DNA of 64,000 nucleotides, from contig OX457041.1 in assembly GCA_949752735.1 (NCBI GenBank), positions 26,832,705 through 26,896,704 of the forward strand, given 5' to 3'. Position numbers and translations under genes: made by a program. Shown here piece by piece: positions 28,401 to 35,460 of this stretch. Source of the stretch: Lumbricus terrestris. Its lineage: Eukaryota > Annelida > Clitellata > Crassiclitellata > Lumbricidae. Numbering within the stretch: the first letter of the stretch is position 1; each line of letters opens with the position of its first letter. Below the pieces are notes generated by a model. That model was given only the letters and a program-made list of their open reading frames with translations, searched no databases and was not told where the DNA came from.

Positions 28401-30549
28401 GCCTTTCTGTTTACTAACTTATCTAACCTTACCGTAACTCATCTCCCGCTTTGTGTTGTCATAGTTTCTATACACCAGTGTTCCACAGCTTCCCTAAACT
28501 TCTTTACCATGTTGTACCCTAAATTGGCAACTGTCTTTATGCTGCTGTATCTACCTACCACAGCCTTTTTGTTTTACCCTATCCTGACTTATTTTGTCGT
28601 ACTCACCCCACCTTTACCTTGTACTTGCCAAACCTTTCTTACCTTGTACCTTAACTAACTTACCTAATTTCTCGCCTGACGCACTACCCTAACATACTGT
28701 GCCGTATATTAAATGGTACTTTAAAAATCATTTTCTATAACAAATTATTTTCTTCAGATGCCCTGATCAGTCCAGACGTCGGAACCATTTACACGTTGAA
28801 CTCTTTGGCACACAATTCAGGTAAGCCACATACATTCATTTCTAAGATTAGAAACTTTGGTCTTTTGAAGAGGGGTGGACTAGTACAACTGTGAATTCAG
28901 ATCCAAATTAGTGATCAAAACTGACCATATTGCTGATAACTTGCTACTCCATATGTATAATTATGTATTTAATTTAATTTTTTTATTGCATACATGTGAA
29001 TTTACTCACAAAACGGAAGAACCGATTGCATAGAGGCAACTAAAGGAAATAAGAATTTCTACAAACACATATTTCAATAAAGAATATCATACAATATATG
29101 ATGATAAATATAATAATATATCACAATAATTATATTCGCTCAGTTCTGGCATTACAGAATATAGTGACATTATTATTATAATGATGATTCCAACTACATC
29201 TAAGCAGTGGTACATACACTCGCACATACACACACACACACGCATGCACTGACACCTTTGAGAATGCACCATGTGAATATCAGAGTATGCACCCCTGCAG
29301 TTGTAGCTAAAAAAATCCTGACAGACTAATAATATCCATGGCCGAAGTAAGTATGTACTTTATTGAACCGCCTGCAAACGCACTGCGGGAATGTATGGCC
29401 AACATTGCTTATTTCTAGATGTTGCCAACTGTTTATTTTTAAATAACCTAATGGCAGACATATCTTGGCAGCCATGATGAGAATTTGACCGTTGAATGTG
29501 GCCGACATTAATGAAAAGGTTATAAGGTGTCGCTGACTTGAAATGGTTGTAGGGTTCAATCATTCGAACGCTTTTGGATCGATGGCGTCAATGGATGGAG
29601 GCCAGCCGGATAATAAACCAGTTGCAGCAACTGCCTACTTCGCCATGGGTGAGTGAGTTGGGTGATTCACCAGTCAGAGCACAGGGTACTTTGTCAGACG
29701 CTGGTAGATGAATTCTGGCACATGCTGAGGCTAGTTAAGGTAAGGTATGTTAAGTATGGAAATTTGGTTAAGGTCAGAGGTAAGGCAAAGAAGTCGAGGT
29801 AAGTTTGTAAGTTAATGAAGTCACTTATATTTCAAAGACATTCAGTTCACTCCATAACGTTCCATAGGAATAATTTCTATTTACATCTGTTATATCTGAA
29901 CCATCCTATGAAGTTTGTGATGCTGCACTTACCATCTACATGTATACAGCAAAGGTACAGTTAGGTTAGACTTGTAACGATAATGAGTTGGGTAGTAAGA
30001 TAAGGTAATAAATAGGATGATGATGTTATAATAATGATAATATGATAATGATGATTCCAACTACATCTAAGCAGTGATAATATTGAAAATAATTAAACGA
30101 AACCAGCCAAATATGTTGTAAACAGGACATTTGAATCCTCTTTTACTCACTCCTCCTTTCTTCCAATTTATCCATGCCGTCATCTGATTAACTTCATATA
30201 ATTCAGTACTGTTTCCATGCCAGTCCCAAGCCTGGATAAAGGAGGAGGGTGTCGCTAATGGTCTTTGTTACCACACAGTGACGTTAAACTGCAACTACAC
30301 ACACTGTTTCCATGCAGATAGTGTGTAAACATATTATGTAGCTATATGTGTGTCTCTGGTGTAGGCAGCTATGGTGTGGCAGGTATCGGGAGCCTTGGAG
30401 CTGCGTTTGGAGGTTCCTTAATCAGTGGCGGCTCGTACGGAGGTCTTCACAATTCCGCCCACACGGGGTTCATGACCAGTCCGTCCATTGGCCGGTTTCC
30501 CACCAACCACGCTTCAGCTTCGCCCGGCTTCCATCCGTATCGCCGATAA
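4305..30549 (+). CDS. DAZAP1: DAZAP1-like hnRNP, 11 exons, 5' end missing
   Basis: Joining 4305-4471, 5039-5077, 9811-9915, 12172-12220, 18021-18103, 25235-25430, 27296-27337, 28042-28218, 28758-28820, 29553-29648 and 30365-30549 gives an uninterrupted frame of 399 codons plus stop, with compatible intron phases at every junction. The product has RRM1 (RNP1 RGFGFVTF), a short linker, RRM2 (RNP2 KIFIGGL, RNP1 RGFGFLTF, then VEIKKAEPRD) and a disordered Gly/Ser/Asn tail ending GFHPYRR. The RRM order, the AEPRD after RRM2 and the terminal heptapeptide point to DAZAP1 rather than Musashi or hnRNP A/B. Family members are nuclear-cytoplasmic RNA-binding proteins acting in splicing, mRNA transport and translation; that role is inferred from family. 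Human DAZAP1 is about 407 residues, so roughly 30 N-terminal residues are missing here. The tail is less proline-rich than in vertebrates. Confidence 0.9.
4608..4738. repeat. 25-bp tandem repeat in DAZAP1 intron
   Basis: About five copies of a 25-bp unit built around ttttaagtcaagttttag, differing mainly by tttggt versus tttgat. It lies within the 4472-5038 intron. Confidence 0.85.
5039..5077 (+). CDS. DAZAP1: DAZAP1 39-nt microexon: end of RRM1 and linker
   Basis: The acceptor is gcttttcag and the donor gtgagt. The exon encodes IDPKSCNPRSMNK, matching the I-D-P-K-x-C-x-P-R-x-M stretch after RRM1 in DAZAP1. It is phase 0-0 and 13 codons long, so it could be included or skipped in frame. It is too short to be found by ORF length and rests on homology plus splice sites. 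Confidence 0.88.
5249..5456 (+). mobile_element. tRNA-derived SINE
   Basis: The 5' part looks like a tRNA, with an A-box-like ctggtgtagggatatg and a B box ggttcaaatcc about 40 nt later. The body (gagcaagtccttcact, tcgggtgcacctctgagtag) is shared with the minus-strand copy at 25994-26186. Two copies in one window with the same head and body identify a family. Confidence 0.8.
6099..6830. repeat. Diverged tandem duplication in intron
   Basis: Two diverged copies of a few hundred bases. The first contains gaattcattttatttg near 6117 and tgtagaaatatta near 6403; the second repeats these near 6616 and 6803 in the same order. It could be two copies of an unidentified element. Confidence 0.6.
7174..7204. 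repeat. Perfect 13-bp stem-loop
   Basis: cagaccatacagg is followed after a 5-nt loop by its exact reverse complement, within the 5078-9810 intron. No function can be assigned. Confidence 0.7.
8345..8660. repeat. Imperfect CTGT microsatellite and a 60-bp duplication
   Basis: Interrupted TCTG/TGTC repeats run to about 8555, followed by two copies of a 60-bp segment (cctattccaatgttgttatt and catattccagtgttgttatt). The open frames here are repeat artefacts. Confidence 0.6.
9112..9222. repeat. 16-bp minisatellite
   Basis: About seven copies of a unit close to aaaataatgacaggtg, alternating with aaaataatgacatgtt, in the intron before the first RRM2 exon. Confidence 0.85.
9811..9915 (+). CDS. DAZAP1: DAZAP1 exon: linker and first half of RRM2
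   Basis: The acceptor is cgtcttag and the donor act^gtaagt; 35 codons, phase 0-0. It reads GGKSTENSRR, then RNP2 KIFIGGLP, then helix 1 (ITEVQLKDQFSKYGT). This is the canonical start of the second RRM. A competing AG at 9820-9821 exists, but only the 9811 start keeps phase 0 with the preceding exon. Confidence 0.9.
9916..12171. other. DAZAP1 intron, nothing further identified
   Basis: AT-rich sequence with a short TG run near 11340-11380. No open frame with recognisable content and no element termini were seen. Confidence 0.5.
12172..12220 (+). CDS. DAZAP1: DAZAP1 exon: RRM2 strands 2-3
   Basis: A 49-nt exon between ctcttgtag and gtaaga. It encodes VTDVAIMFDQQKQRSR and the first base of the RNP1 glycine codon, matching the V-T-E-V-V-M-I-Y-D segment of DAZAP1 RRM2. 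It ends in phase 1 and is needed to keep the RRM2 fold and frame. Confidence 0.9.
12699..12983. mobile_element. Foldback (long inverted repeat) element in intron
   Basis: The left end aataggcgatt recurs inverted at the right end (aatcgcctatt). Inside these, the arms match again in mirrored order: atgctggtgacac with gtgtcaccaccagcat, and ctagtgtcag with ctgacactag. The arms are imperfect with small gaps around a roughly 100-nt centre. No clear TSD was found, so the transposon class is unresolved. Confidence 0.7.
14083..15132. mobile_element. Complete non-autonomous hAT element
   Basis: The left terminus CAGTGGTTCTCAACCTGTG is the inverse of the right terminus AGGTTGAGAACCGCTG. Flanking 8-mers are gactagaa (14075-14082) and gactggaa (15133-15140), an 8-bp TSD with one mismatch, which is the hAT hallmark. 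The CAG-TGGTTCTCAACC terminus resembles widespread hAT families. No transposase frame is present. It lies in the 12221-18020 intron; the rest of that intron shows no gene. Confidence 0.88.
18021..18103 (+). CDS. DAZAP1: DAZAP1 exon: RRM2 RNP1 and helix 2
   Basis: The acceptor is gtatgctag. The exon completes the split glycine codon and reads FGFLTFDTEESVDKVVQEHY, ending IHIQGKQ. The next exon starts VEIKK, so the junction must fall at 18103/18104. The donor is then gttcaa, a weak site: +3 T, +4 C and +5 A all depart from GTRAGT. About 40 bp spanning this boundary recur at 18952-18991 in the intron. Confidence 0.88.
18104..18351. other. Intron start with TCTG-rich tract after a weak donor
   Basis: Starts with the weak gttcaa donor of exon 18021-18103 and runs into TCTG/CTGT-rich sequence. 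Any open frame crossing the boundary is exon plus intron read-through. Confidence 0.6.
18895..19260. repeat. Diverged tandem array in intron
   Basis: Repeated modules such as tcacaagctactaatgctcc, aaaatacattcgagt and ccagagac recur five or six times with variable spacing of roughly 60-90 bp. Confidence 0.7.
18952..18991 (+). repeat. Duplicated exon-intron boundary inside the intron
   Basis: aggcaaacaggttcaaacac followed by aattttgtctcttgctctgt repeats the sequence at 18094-18134 (last 10 nt of the exon plus the first 31 nt of the intron) with only a few differences. The copy keeps the cag^gttcaa donor-like sequence and sits about 850 nt downstream, next to a diverged tandem array. Confidence 0.85.
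19928..20856. mobile_element. Possible hAT-like element containing a minisatellite
   Basis: The left end cagtgttagg and right end cccaacactg are near-inverse termini of the CAGTGTTGGG type common in hAT elements. Internal actattt/tagtat words occur in both halves. The flanking 8-mers (ggggtggc and atggttac) do not match, so the boundaries are uncertain. Confidence 0.4.
20058..20292. repeat. 24-bp minisatellite
   Basis: About ten tandem copies of a unit close to aggtgagcagtggaaacgcc plus aaat, alternating gggatt, ggaaac and gggaac variants. It makes repetitive open frames on both strands that should not be called proteins. Confidence 0.92.
22780..23016 (-). pseudogene. LINE reverse transcriptase C-terminal fragment
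   Basis: On the minus strand the sequence reads IIRKRRLRCGAVRMDEDRRA, then SRRKRGKTTKNWK, then SWEEAEELVMDS. R-R-x-L-R, G-x-V-x-R-M, K-R-x-x-G-x-x-x-x-x-W and W-E-E-A-E-E-L follow the arrangement at the C-terminus of many non-LTR retrotransposon polyproteins. No polymerase motifs are upstream, so this is a dead 5'-truncated copy in the 18104-25234 intron. Confidence 0.65.
24013..24112. repeat. Dispersed repeat, GCCAGTCCCAAGC family
   Basis: gccagtcccaagcgtggata followed by aaggaagggg, then cacgcagtgtcgttacactgc. It matches 30220-30295 and, for the core, 44560-44600. It is probably the 3' part of an unidentified retroelement. Confidence 0.6.
25235..25430 (+). CDS. DAZAP1: DAZAP1 exon: end of RRM2 and start of the tail
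   Basis: The acceptor is cctttgtaaaag and the donor ccg^gttagt. The exon starts VEIKKAEPRDMKMS, the last strand of RRM2 plus the conserved A-E-P-R-D, then enters Ser/Gly/Asn/Ala-rich sequence (e.g. GSSSFSGLNLMPAGHGS). 196 nt, starting in phase 0 and ending in phase 1. Confidence 0.9.
25994..26186 (-). mobile_element. tRNA-derived SINE, minus strand
   Basis: Its reverse complement starts ggggcgcagtggtggcgtcg (A-box region), has the B box gggtcgaatcc, then gggcaagtccgtcactcaca and ends near gcgctataac. Colinear with the SINE at 5249-5456. Lies in the 25431-27295 intron. Confidence 0.85.
26423..27140. mobile_element. TIR element with a duplicated terminus
   Basis: The left end aaggccaaaaacaaaataatg plus ttgtgtttccggtaac is the inverse of the right end, sharing a perfect 23-bp core (26438-26460 with 27105-27127). 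A third copy of the right-end sequence (taccggaaacacagcatttt) lies inside at about 26915-26940. A perfect 13-bp hairpin (ttccatagtcacc and its complement) occupies 26825-26856. No transposase. Confidence 0.7.
27296..27337 (+). CDS. DAZAP1: DAZAP1 42-nt tail exon
   Basis: A short exon between tttacttag and gtaagt. With the flanking split codons it reads GLHFVGPNSPLLLV. It is phase 1-1 and a multiple of three. There is no strong family match for this segment; support comes from splice sites, frame continuity and position, so it may be optional. Confidence 0.7.
27743..27813 (+). repeat. Left arm of 71-bp inverted repeat flanking a DAZAP1 exon
   Basis: Reverse complementary to 28414-28484 at about 66 of 71 positions. 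It includes ggtgtatagaaactatgaca and ttaaggtaaggttaggtaag. The arms sit in the introns on either side of exon 28042-28218. Confidence 0.9.
28042..28218 (+). CDS. DAZAP1: DAZAP1 177-nt tail exon
   Basis: The acceptor is gatttttctag and the donor aca^gtaagt. It encodes a low-complexity Gly/Asn/Ser/Pro/Gln segment (starts APGAGNGNIAMSTSPMNG, ends QQLPTASY). It is phase 1-1 and is flanked by the inverted repeats at 27743-27813 and 28414-28484. Confidence 0.85.
28414..28484 (-). repeat. Right arm of 71-bp inverted repeat flanking a DAZAP1 exon
   Basis: Contains tgtcatagtttctatacacc, the inverse of the left arm at 27743-27813, with five mismatches over 71 bp. The surrounding intron carries further diverged ttacctt/ctaac words. 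Confidence 0.9.
28758..28820 (+). CDS. DAZAP1: DAZAP1 63-nt tail exon
   Basis: The acceptor is attttcttcag and the donor tcag^gtaagc. It reads NALISPDVGTIYTLNSLAHNS. It is phase 1-1, the third of four consecutive frame-preserving tail exons. Confidence 0.8.
28998..29081 (-). repeat. Left arm of 84/86-bp inverted repeat (intron)
   Basis: gcatagaggcaactaaagga and the rest of this segment are the reverse complement of 30902-30987 with three mismatches and one 2-bp gap. It lies in the intron before exon 29553-29648. Confidence 0.9.
29134..29161 (+). repeat. Copy of a word also found at 30984-31012
   Basis: attcgctcagttctggcatt followed by acag recurs as attcgctcagttctgccgtt plus acag immediately after the right arm at 30902-30987. 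The pair is direct, whereas the adjoining arms are inverted, so one copy has been rearranged. Confidence 0.75.
29553..29648 (+). CDS. DAZAP1: DAZAP1 96-nt tail exon
   Basis: The acceptor is atggttgtag and the donor atgg^gtgagt. It encodes FNHSNAFGSMASMDGGQ and continues to AATAYFAM, Asn/Ser/Gly-rich like its neighbours. It is phase 1-1. The region is bracketed by short direct repeats (29181-29208 and 30048-30077). Confidence 0.82.
30220..30295. repeat. Dispersed repeat, GCCAGTCCCAAGC family
   Basis: gccagtcccaagcctggata with following aaaggaggaggg and cacacagtgacgtta matches 24013-24112. It lies just upstream of the last DAZAP1 exon. Confidence 0.6.
30365..30549 (+). CDS. DAZAP1: DAZAP1 last coding exon with GFHPYRR terminus
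   Basis: The acceptor is ctggtgtag. The exon is Gly/Ser-rich (SYGVAGIGSLGAAFGGS) and ends SASPGFHPYRR followed by TAA at 30547-30549. G-F-H-P-Y-R-R is the C-terminus of vertebrate DAZAP1 as I remember it, which fixes both the family and the end of the gene. Confidence 0.93.
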
Positions 30550-33259
30550 CCAGATGACCTGATCACGATCGGATAACTTGCATAACATCTGTATCCCAGA
30601 TGAAATGATTATCCCATCTTGTTTCCTCAATTTTTCGTTTGCGAAATTGTAAATCTGAGCGTTGTTCGATTCGAATGTTTAAGTTTGTTATGCACGTTGT
30701 TGATGCACGCCGTATCAGGAGGACAGCACGGCTTGGTTAGACTTCTTCGTCCAGAAGCGGTTTTACCGTGCGTGTGTGAACCGGTTGTTTTTTTAGTTGT
30801 TGCAGTCGTGTTTCTTGCCTCCAGCGGAACCAGGTGGCGTCGTTTTGCCACCTTGTCAGCCGTTTGCTGAAACTTAAGCGCTGGTTTGTGTCTTCGTGAG
30901 GTTTATTGAAATATGTGTGTTTGTAGAAATTCTTATTTCCTTTAGTTGCCTCTATGCAGTCGGTTCTTCCATTTTTTGAGTAAATTCGCTCAGTTCTGCC
31001 GTTACAGTATTTCTTTGTTGGTTACGAGGCGTAGACGGATGGATTTTGGGCGTGTTTCGCTAACTTTCTAGCTGCAAATCTGATGTTGTGTGGCATTCAA
31101 GATGAGAAATATTTTTGTGCTGTGCCAATGAATATATTCAATCTAGTTTGCATGGCACTTGCACGAGTTATTTTTCTGGAGAAGGTTTCACTGTGTTCTA
31201 AACGCCGTATGTTCATTGCTGTTCGAACGCTGTTCTCCAGTTTTTAGACGTGCTGAAGAATTTTCAGTTGTACGATGCTTACGGACGTGAAGACCACACA
31301 GGCTTTATATAAAAATTCTAGTTCATTACTAACAGCTAATTCATGACGGTTTTGTTTGTTTCTTTTGTTCCTTTCTGCATTTGTTGACCTGCCAGTTGTG
31401 ACAGCAGCTTTGCAGTTGTTTAATATTGTTGTGATGGCAAAGCTATGTGTGTTGCTGTCACAGTTACACTGAAATAGCACCATTTGTATGGTACATTGTG
31501 GTCAATGCATCATTTGTATGGTACATTGTAGTCCATGCTGTTGTGTCTGATAATTAATTACCTGTATATAAATTGTACCTTTATAGCGATTGTTACTTAA
31601 ATTGATTTGGTGACACCATGACATCTGTTGGTTCATGTTAATGAGAAAGAAGCTCCATGACACGTGACTTTGTAACCTTCGTGATGTTGAGGTGCTGATG
31701 TGATATGACACCACAACATTCACATATATTATGACATTGAAATGACTTCCGATAGCGCCATGACAGTAGGGTTACTTCATAACATGGAAATGACTTTGAA
31801 ATGATGACTTCTGGCCAATATGTAGCTGATGCTGCATATTTGACTTTTTTATTGCACCAATTGGCTTTGTGCTGTGGCTTTAAAGGATTACCATGACACT
31901 GAGATGACTTCATGATGCTTAAGTGGCATTGTGACTCTTCATGCTGGTTGAAGACTGTGATATTCTTAAAGTTGAGTGTGCCTCTTTCTTTAAGTGCTAA
32001 TTATTCATATACTAGACCATCATATTTTAGAGGCAAGTGTGCATCTTGATTGATGGCTAAATTTACTTTGCATGCAACATTTTATCTGTTAGGCATGAAC
32101 GTCTTTGACAAATAGATGTTTGCATTTGACACTTGTTTATTTCTAGCAGCATAATTACGGTGAGAATGTGATGAAAAAACACTGTGCTTTAAAGATTGTA
32201 TCACACAATCTGAAACTTACAATGTAAAACGTTGCTGGTCTTTATAACAAATTATTGCCACAGAAGTCTGGCTCTGGCTTTTATAAGTTTGTCACTTGAT
32301 TTAAACTTGCGTGATAAAGTAGTCAAGTGCTTTGAATATTTTAACATTTAGCACTTGCGTGGTAAATGTGTAATAATGGCTTGTAAAACTGTCACAGCGT
32401 ACGTCATGGTGCTGACATTTGGAAACTGACTAAGCTATATACTGTAGTTTAGTCAGTTTGGTGCATGCCAAAACATTGTGACATGTATCGTTGCAGTGTG
32501 ACCTCTCGTTTTTTATGATGTGGACTTTGGAAACAGACGTGATTATAACATGACTTTTTTGTATGATGACACTTCGTTTGGCTATCAAAGGTGGCATAAT
32601 GCGGAGTTCCTCATTTTCACATGTCCGTAAGATCAGTTTTACGTTATCAGGACTGGGTCATCAAACATTCCTGAAGTCAGGTTGTGGATTTCTTCACAAG
32701 GGTTGTTTTTGATACCATATCCCTCCGTTTTGGTCAGTTACAATTACTGTAGCTCCCTCTAAAGTATAAGCAAGCACATCTCAATTAATGTAAGATTCTA
32801 GTGCTTTGTTATGGTTGTACAGTGGTGCCACGTCTTCTTGTACTCTAGTTTCCAGTGTCCGTGTATAGTTTGCGATGTAACTTCTGCTCAGAAAATAGTA
32901 TTGCGATGAATGCTTCGCAGAGAACTGCCAGGCGGTGGATGTGCTTCCAAGTGTTGCGGATTTGTTTTGGATTGTGATTTTCAGTTTGCTTCAGATTCTT
33001 TTGATTTCTCACGTTGTCTCTTTGATTTCTCATGTTGTCTTGTTGTACGTTGCATTCAGCTGCTCACTTGCGCTAACTTAACGATGTTTTGCGCTGTTTC
33101 TAGTCTCACCATTTTCGGCTCGTACAGTCATTCTTACTTTTGCTGAAGGCTTACATTCTTGCCCGATAAGATAGTTAGCAGTAATTAGAATTGATAGAAA
33201 ATGCTGACTTAATCCTGCACCTATTAGTGGAATGAAAGTAGGTAAGTAAGTTTCCAATC
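30550..33259 (+). other. DAZAP1: Probable DAZAP1 3' untranslated region
   Basis: Follows the stop codon. T-rich on the + strand, with no splice-supported coding sequence. Contains the inverted-repeat arm 30902-30987 and a stretch (about 31610-31930) where atgaca/atgactt words recur. Its extent is inferred from the AATAAA at 33260. Confidence 0.45.
30902..30987 (+). repeat. Right arm of 84/86-bp inverted repeat (3'UTR)
   Basis: Inverse of 28998-29081. It lies about 350 nt downstream of the DAZAP1 stop codon, so in pre-mRNA the two arms could enclose the last two coding exons. Confidence 0.9.
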
Positions 33260-33265
33260 AATAAA
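33260..33265 (+). promoter_or_regulatory. Candidate polyadenylation signal AATAAA
   Basis: This is the first canonical AATAAA I noticed downstream of the DAZAP1 stop codon, followed within 30-45 nt by T/G-rich sequence. If used, the 3'UTR would be about 2.7 kb. Transcripts would be needed to confirm it, and the T-rich tract continues well beyond. Confidence 0.3.
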
Positions 33266-34159
33266 TTTCTGCCAGAAAAGTGTCTTATGGTTATTGGAAC
33301 TATCGCACTTGTGCTTATGTTTTGCCCAATTGTATTGCAACAATAGCACAAATCGGCATTACACTTGAATTCTTATTCATATTAAAATAAATTATTGTTG
33401 ATTATTCATATTGATTATTATTATTAATAATATTAAATTGTGAAAAGTAATTGTAAATATTTGTTATGATTTTTATTTCTACCCAATGTGGCAATGATCC
33501 TTCAGAATATAACCCGGAATGGCTATTATTTTTGTTGTTACTACTAGTGTTTTTAAGTAGAGGTACGCATGATCCATGATTACGGAAATTCAGAGCAGCA
33601 TTTTATAGATGGTTAAATTGTATGATTATTGTTTTTTCTGATTAATGGTAAGTTTTAGAATGCATAGTTAAGCCGAGCTGAGGATATTATTTTGAATGGA
33701 AGCCCTAAGCTAGCATTTGAAGCACAGTTGCTTGTCTGAATGATGCCTTGTCAATTGTTAGATGCACTGTGTATGTTCTGAAAAATTGTTTTCTTTCGCC
33801 TCTTCTCCAATTCGGATTAACTCGATTAATGCCTAAACCTTTGCACACTTCGTCATTCCAGCATTTGTTAAATATCTGCGTTCTTTGGACTTGTTTTCAT
33901 TGTCTTCAACTGAACTATTGCTTTAATTTGGTCTCTGAAACTGGTCTTCTTTACTCTTTGCATTCCTTTTGGGCTTAGACTTTTTATATTGACTCTTTGC
34001 ATTCCATGTTCAGCTTCAACCTTTGTTCAACTCTTTCATTCCATTTGGGCTTAAACCTTTGGATTTCGCTAGTGCTTTGACCATTTGGATTTGATTTCGG
34101 TTTGACCCCGTTGTCATTCAATTTGAGCTTAACTCTTTGCATTCCATTTGATCTCTGTG

Positions 34160-34260
34160 TTAATAATAAAAACAATGATAATAATAATTACGACAATTTA
34201 TATGGCGCAGTAACACAGCCCCGTTACAAGGGCGCCTTACAAAGCAGCTAACATGCGGGA
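34160..34260 (-). mobile_element. LINE 3' tail, minus strand
   Basis: The reverse complement gives gtaaggcgcccttgtaacgg, then a gcgccatataaattgtc segment and an ATT-type tail. This matches the 3' end of the LINE fragment at 35395-35455 in the opposite orientation. Confidence 0.75.
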
Positions 34261-35078
34261 TGTGTTATTTAGACTGTCTTTCCTATTCTTGGCAAAATGA
34301 AACTGTCTACCAACCTTCTATTGCCAGATGGGGGACTTTTGTCAGTCTTATATTCAGTATTTGCATCGGGGTGTGTTATGATATCTGGATTTGATTTTTG
34401 ACAGTTACTGCTGTCTGTTGCGCTTCAGCCAAGAAACCTATGGCCAAAGCTCTTTGTCTTTGAGGACCATGTTGGCAGAACAATGTCGTGTAACAATGTC
34501 TGGCTGCCTTGTTATTTTGACGGTCTTTCTCCTTGTTTTCTGCTGTTTTAATGAGGCTTGGGCAGCGTTTCGGCCATTACTCCGATCTCAAGTGAGTTCT
34601 TTCTGTTTGTACCAACCGTCCTTCTTTCAGTTCGTCACTATGATATGTCTCTGCATATCTGTCTTACTGCTTCTGTATGTGTGTGTCTTCACTGACTTGT
34701 TGATTGGCTGGCTGACCTACCGGTTGGTTGGTTGGCTGGCTGTCCTGTTGATTGATTTATTTTCGATCGTATGTTTCTGTTTACGTCTCTCTTGATCTCT
34801 GTCTCGATCTTCCAAGTGGTTTCACTGTGAAAAGCGAGTGTTGATAATTATAATCCCTGTGCATCATTATGATGGTGCCGTTGAAGTCCACAGATTAGAC
34901 GAGGTATCTTGATTCCTGTCTCTTGACTTGATGTAATCAACTAGAGACGGTAATGTTGTCTTTGTGTTTCAAGTTTTAGCGACATTTATCTCTTCATTTT
35001 TCGCCATTGTAAAGAGAAGCACCTTACTAATTTGGATTTTCTACAGCATCTGCATTTTTTAATGCTTGACTGGTCATC

Positions 35079-35460
35079 GTGAACTTCTGTGGCAAGTTTT
35101 CAGAACATTGGCTTTTAATGTTTGGCAGATTTCTTAAAGCATTTGGTGTAAAATGTATTAATCCTGTTTACAAGGAGGATGTTGTATTATATTTAACCAT
35201 TTTTTTTATAGCTTCATTTCTGCTGTTTATTGAATACATTACACTCCATATGTTGGACCAATTTGTGGAATATTGGTGCGTATATATCTGGAACAGTCTT
35301 CCACCGGACATTAGACTGGCCGCCTCAGTGGACTCTTTTAAAACAAAGCTTAAAACTTATCTGTTTGCTAAGGCGTATCCCGCAGTCGGCCGTTTGTGAG
35401 GCGCCCTTGTAGCGGTATGGCCGCGTTACGGCGCCATATAAATTGTCATTATTATTATTA
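35079..35460 (+). pseudogene. LINE reverse transcriptase C-terminus and 3' tail
   Basis: The translation of 35079-35399 ends YIWNSLPPDIRLAASVDSFK, then TKLKTYLFAKAYPAVG and a stop. The W-N-S-L-P-x-x-I-R ... F-K-x-x-L-K-x-x-L-F arrangement is the C-terminus of many CR1/L2-like LINE polyproteins. It is followed by ggcgccatataaattgtc and a (ATT)n tail. The upstream part is not recognisable, so the copy is 5'-truncated. Confidence 0.8.

Noticed and set aside
28299..28658. 119-residue hydrophobic frame between two DAZAP1 exons
   Set aside because: Lies in an intron, includes one arm of the inverted repeat, and is explained by T/C-rich composition.
34391..34795. 134-residue hydrophobic frame resembling a membrane protein
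   Set aside because: T-rich DNA naturally encodes Leu/Phe/Cys/Val; there is no recognisable family, and a gttggttggctggctg repeat explains part of it.
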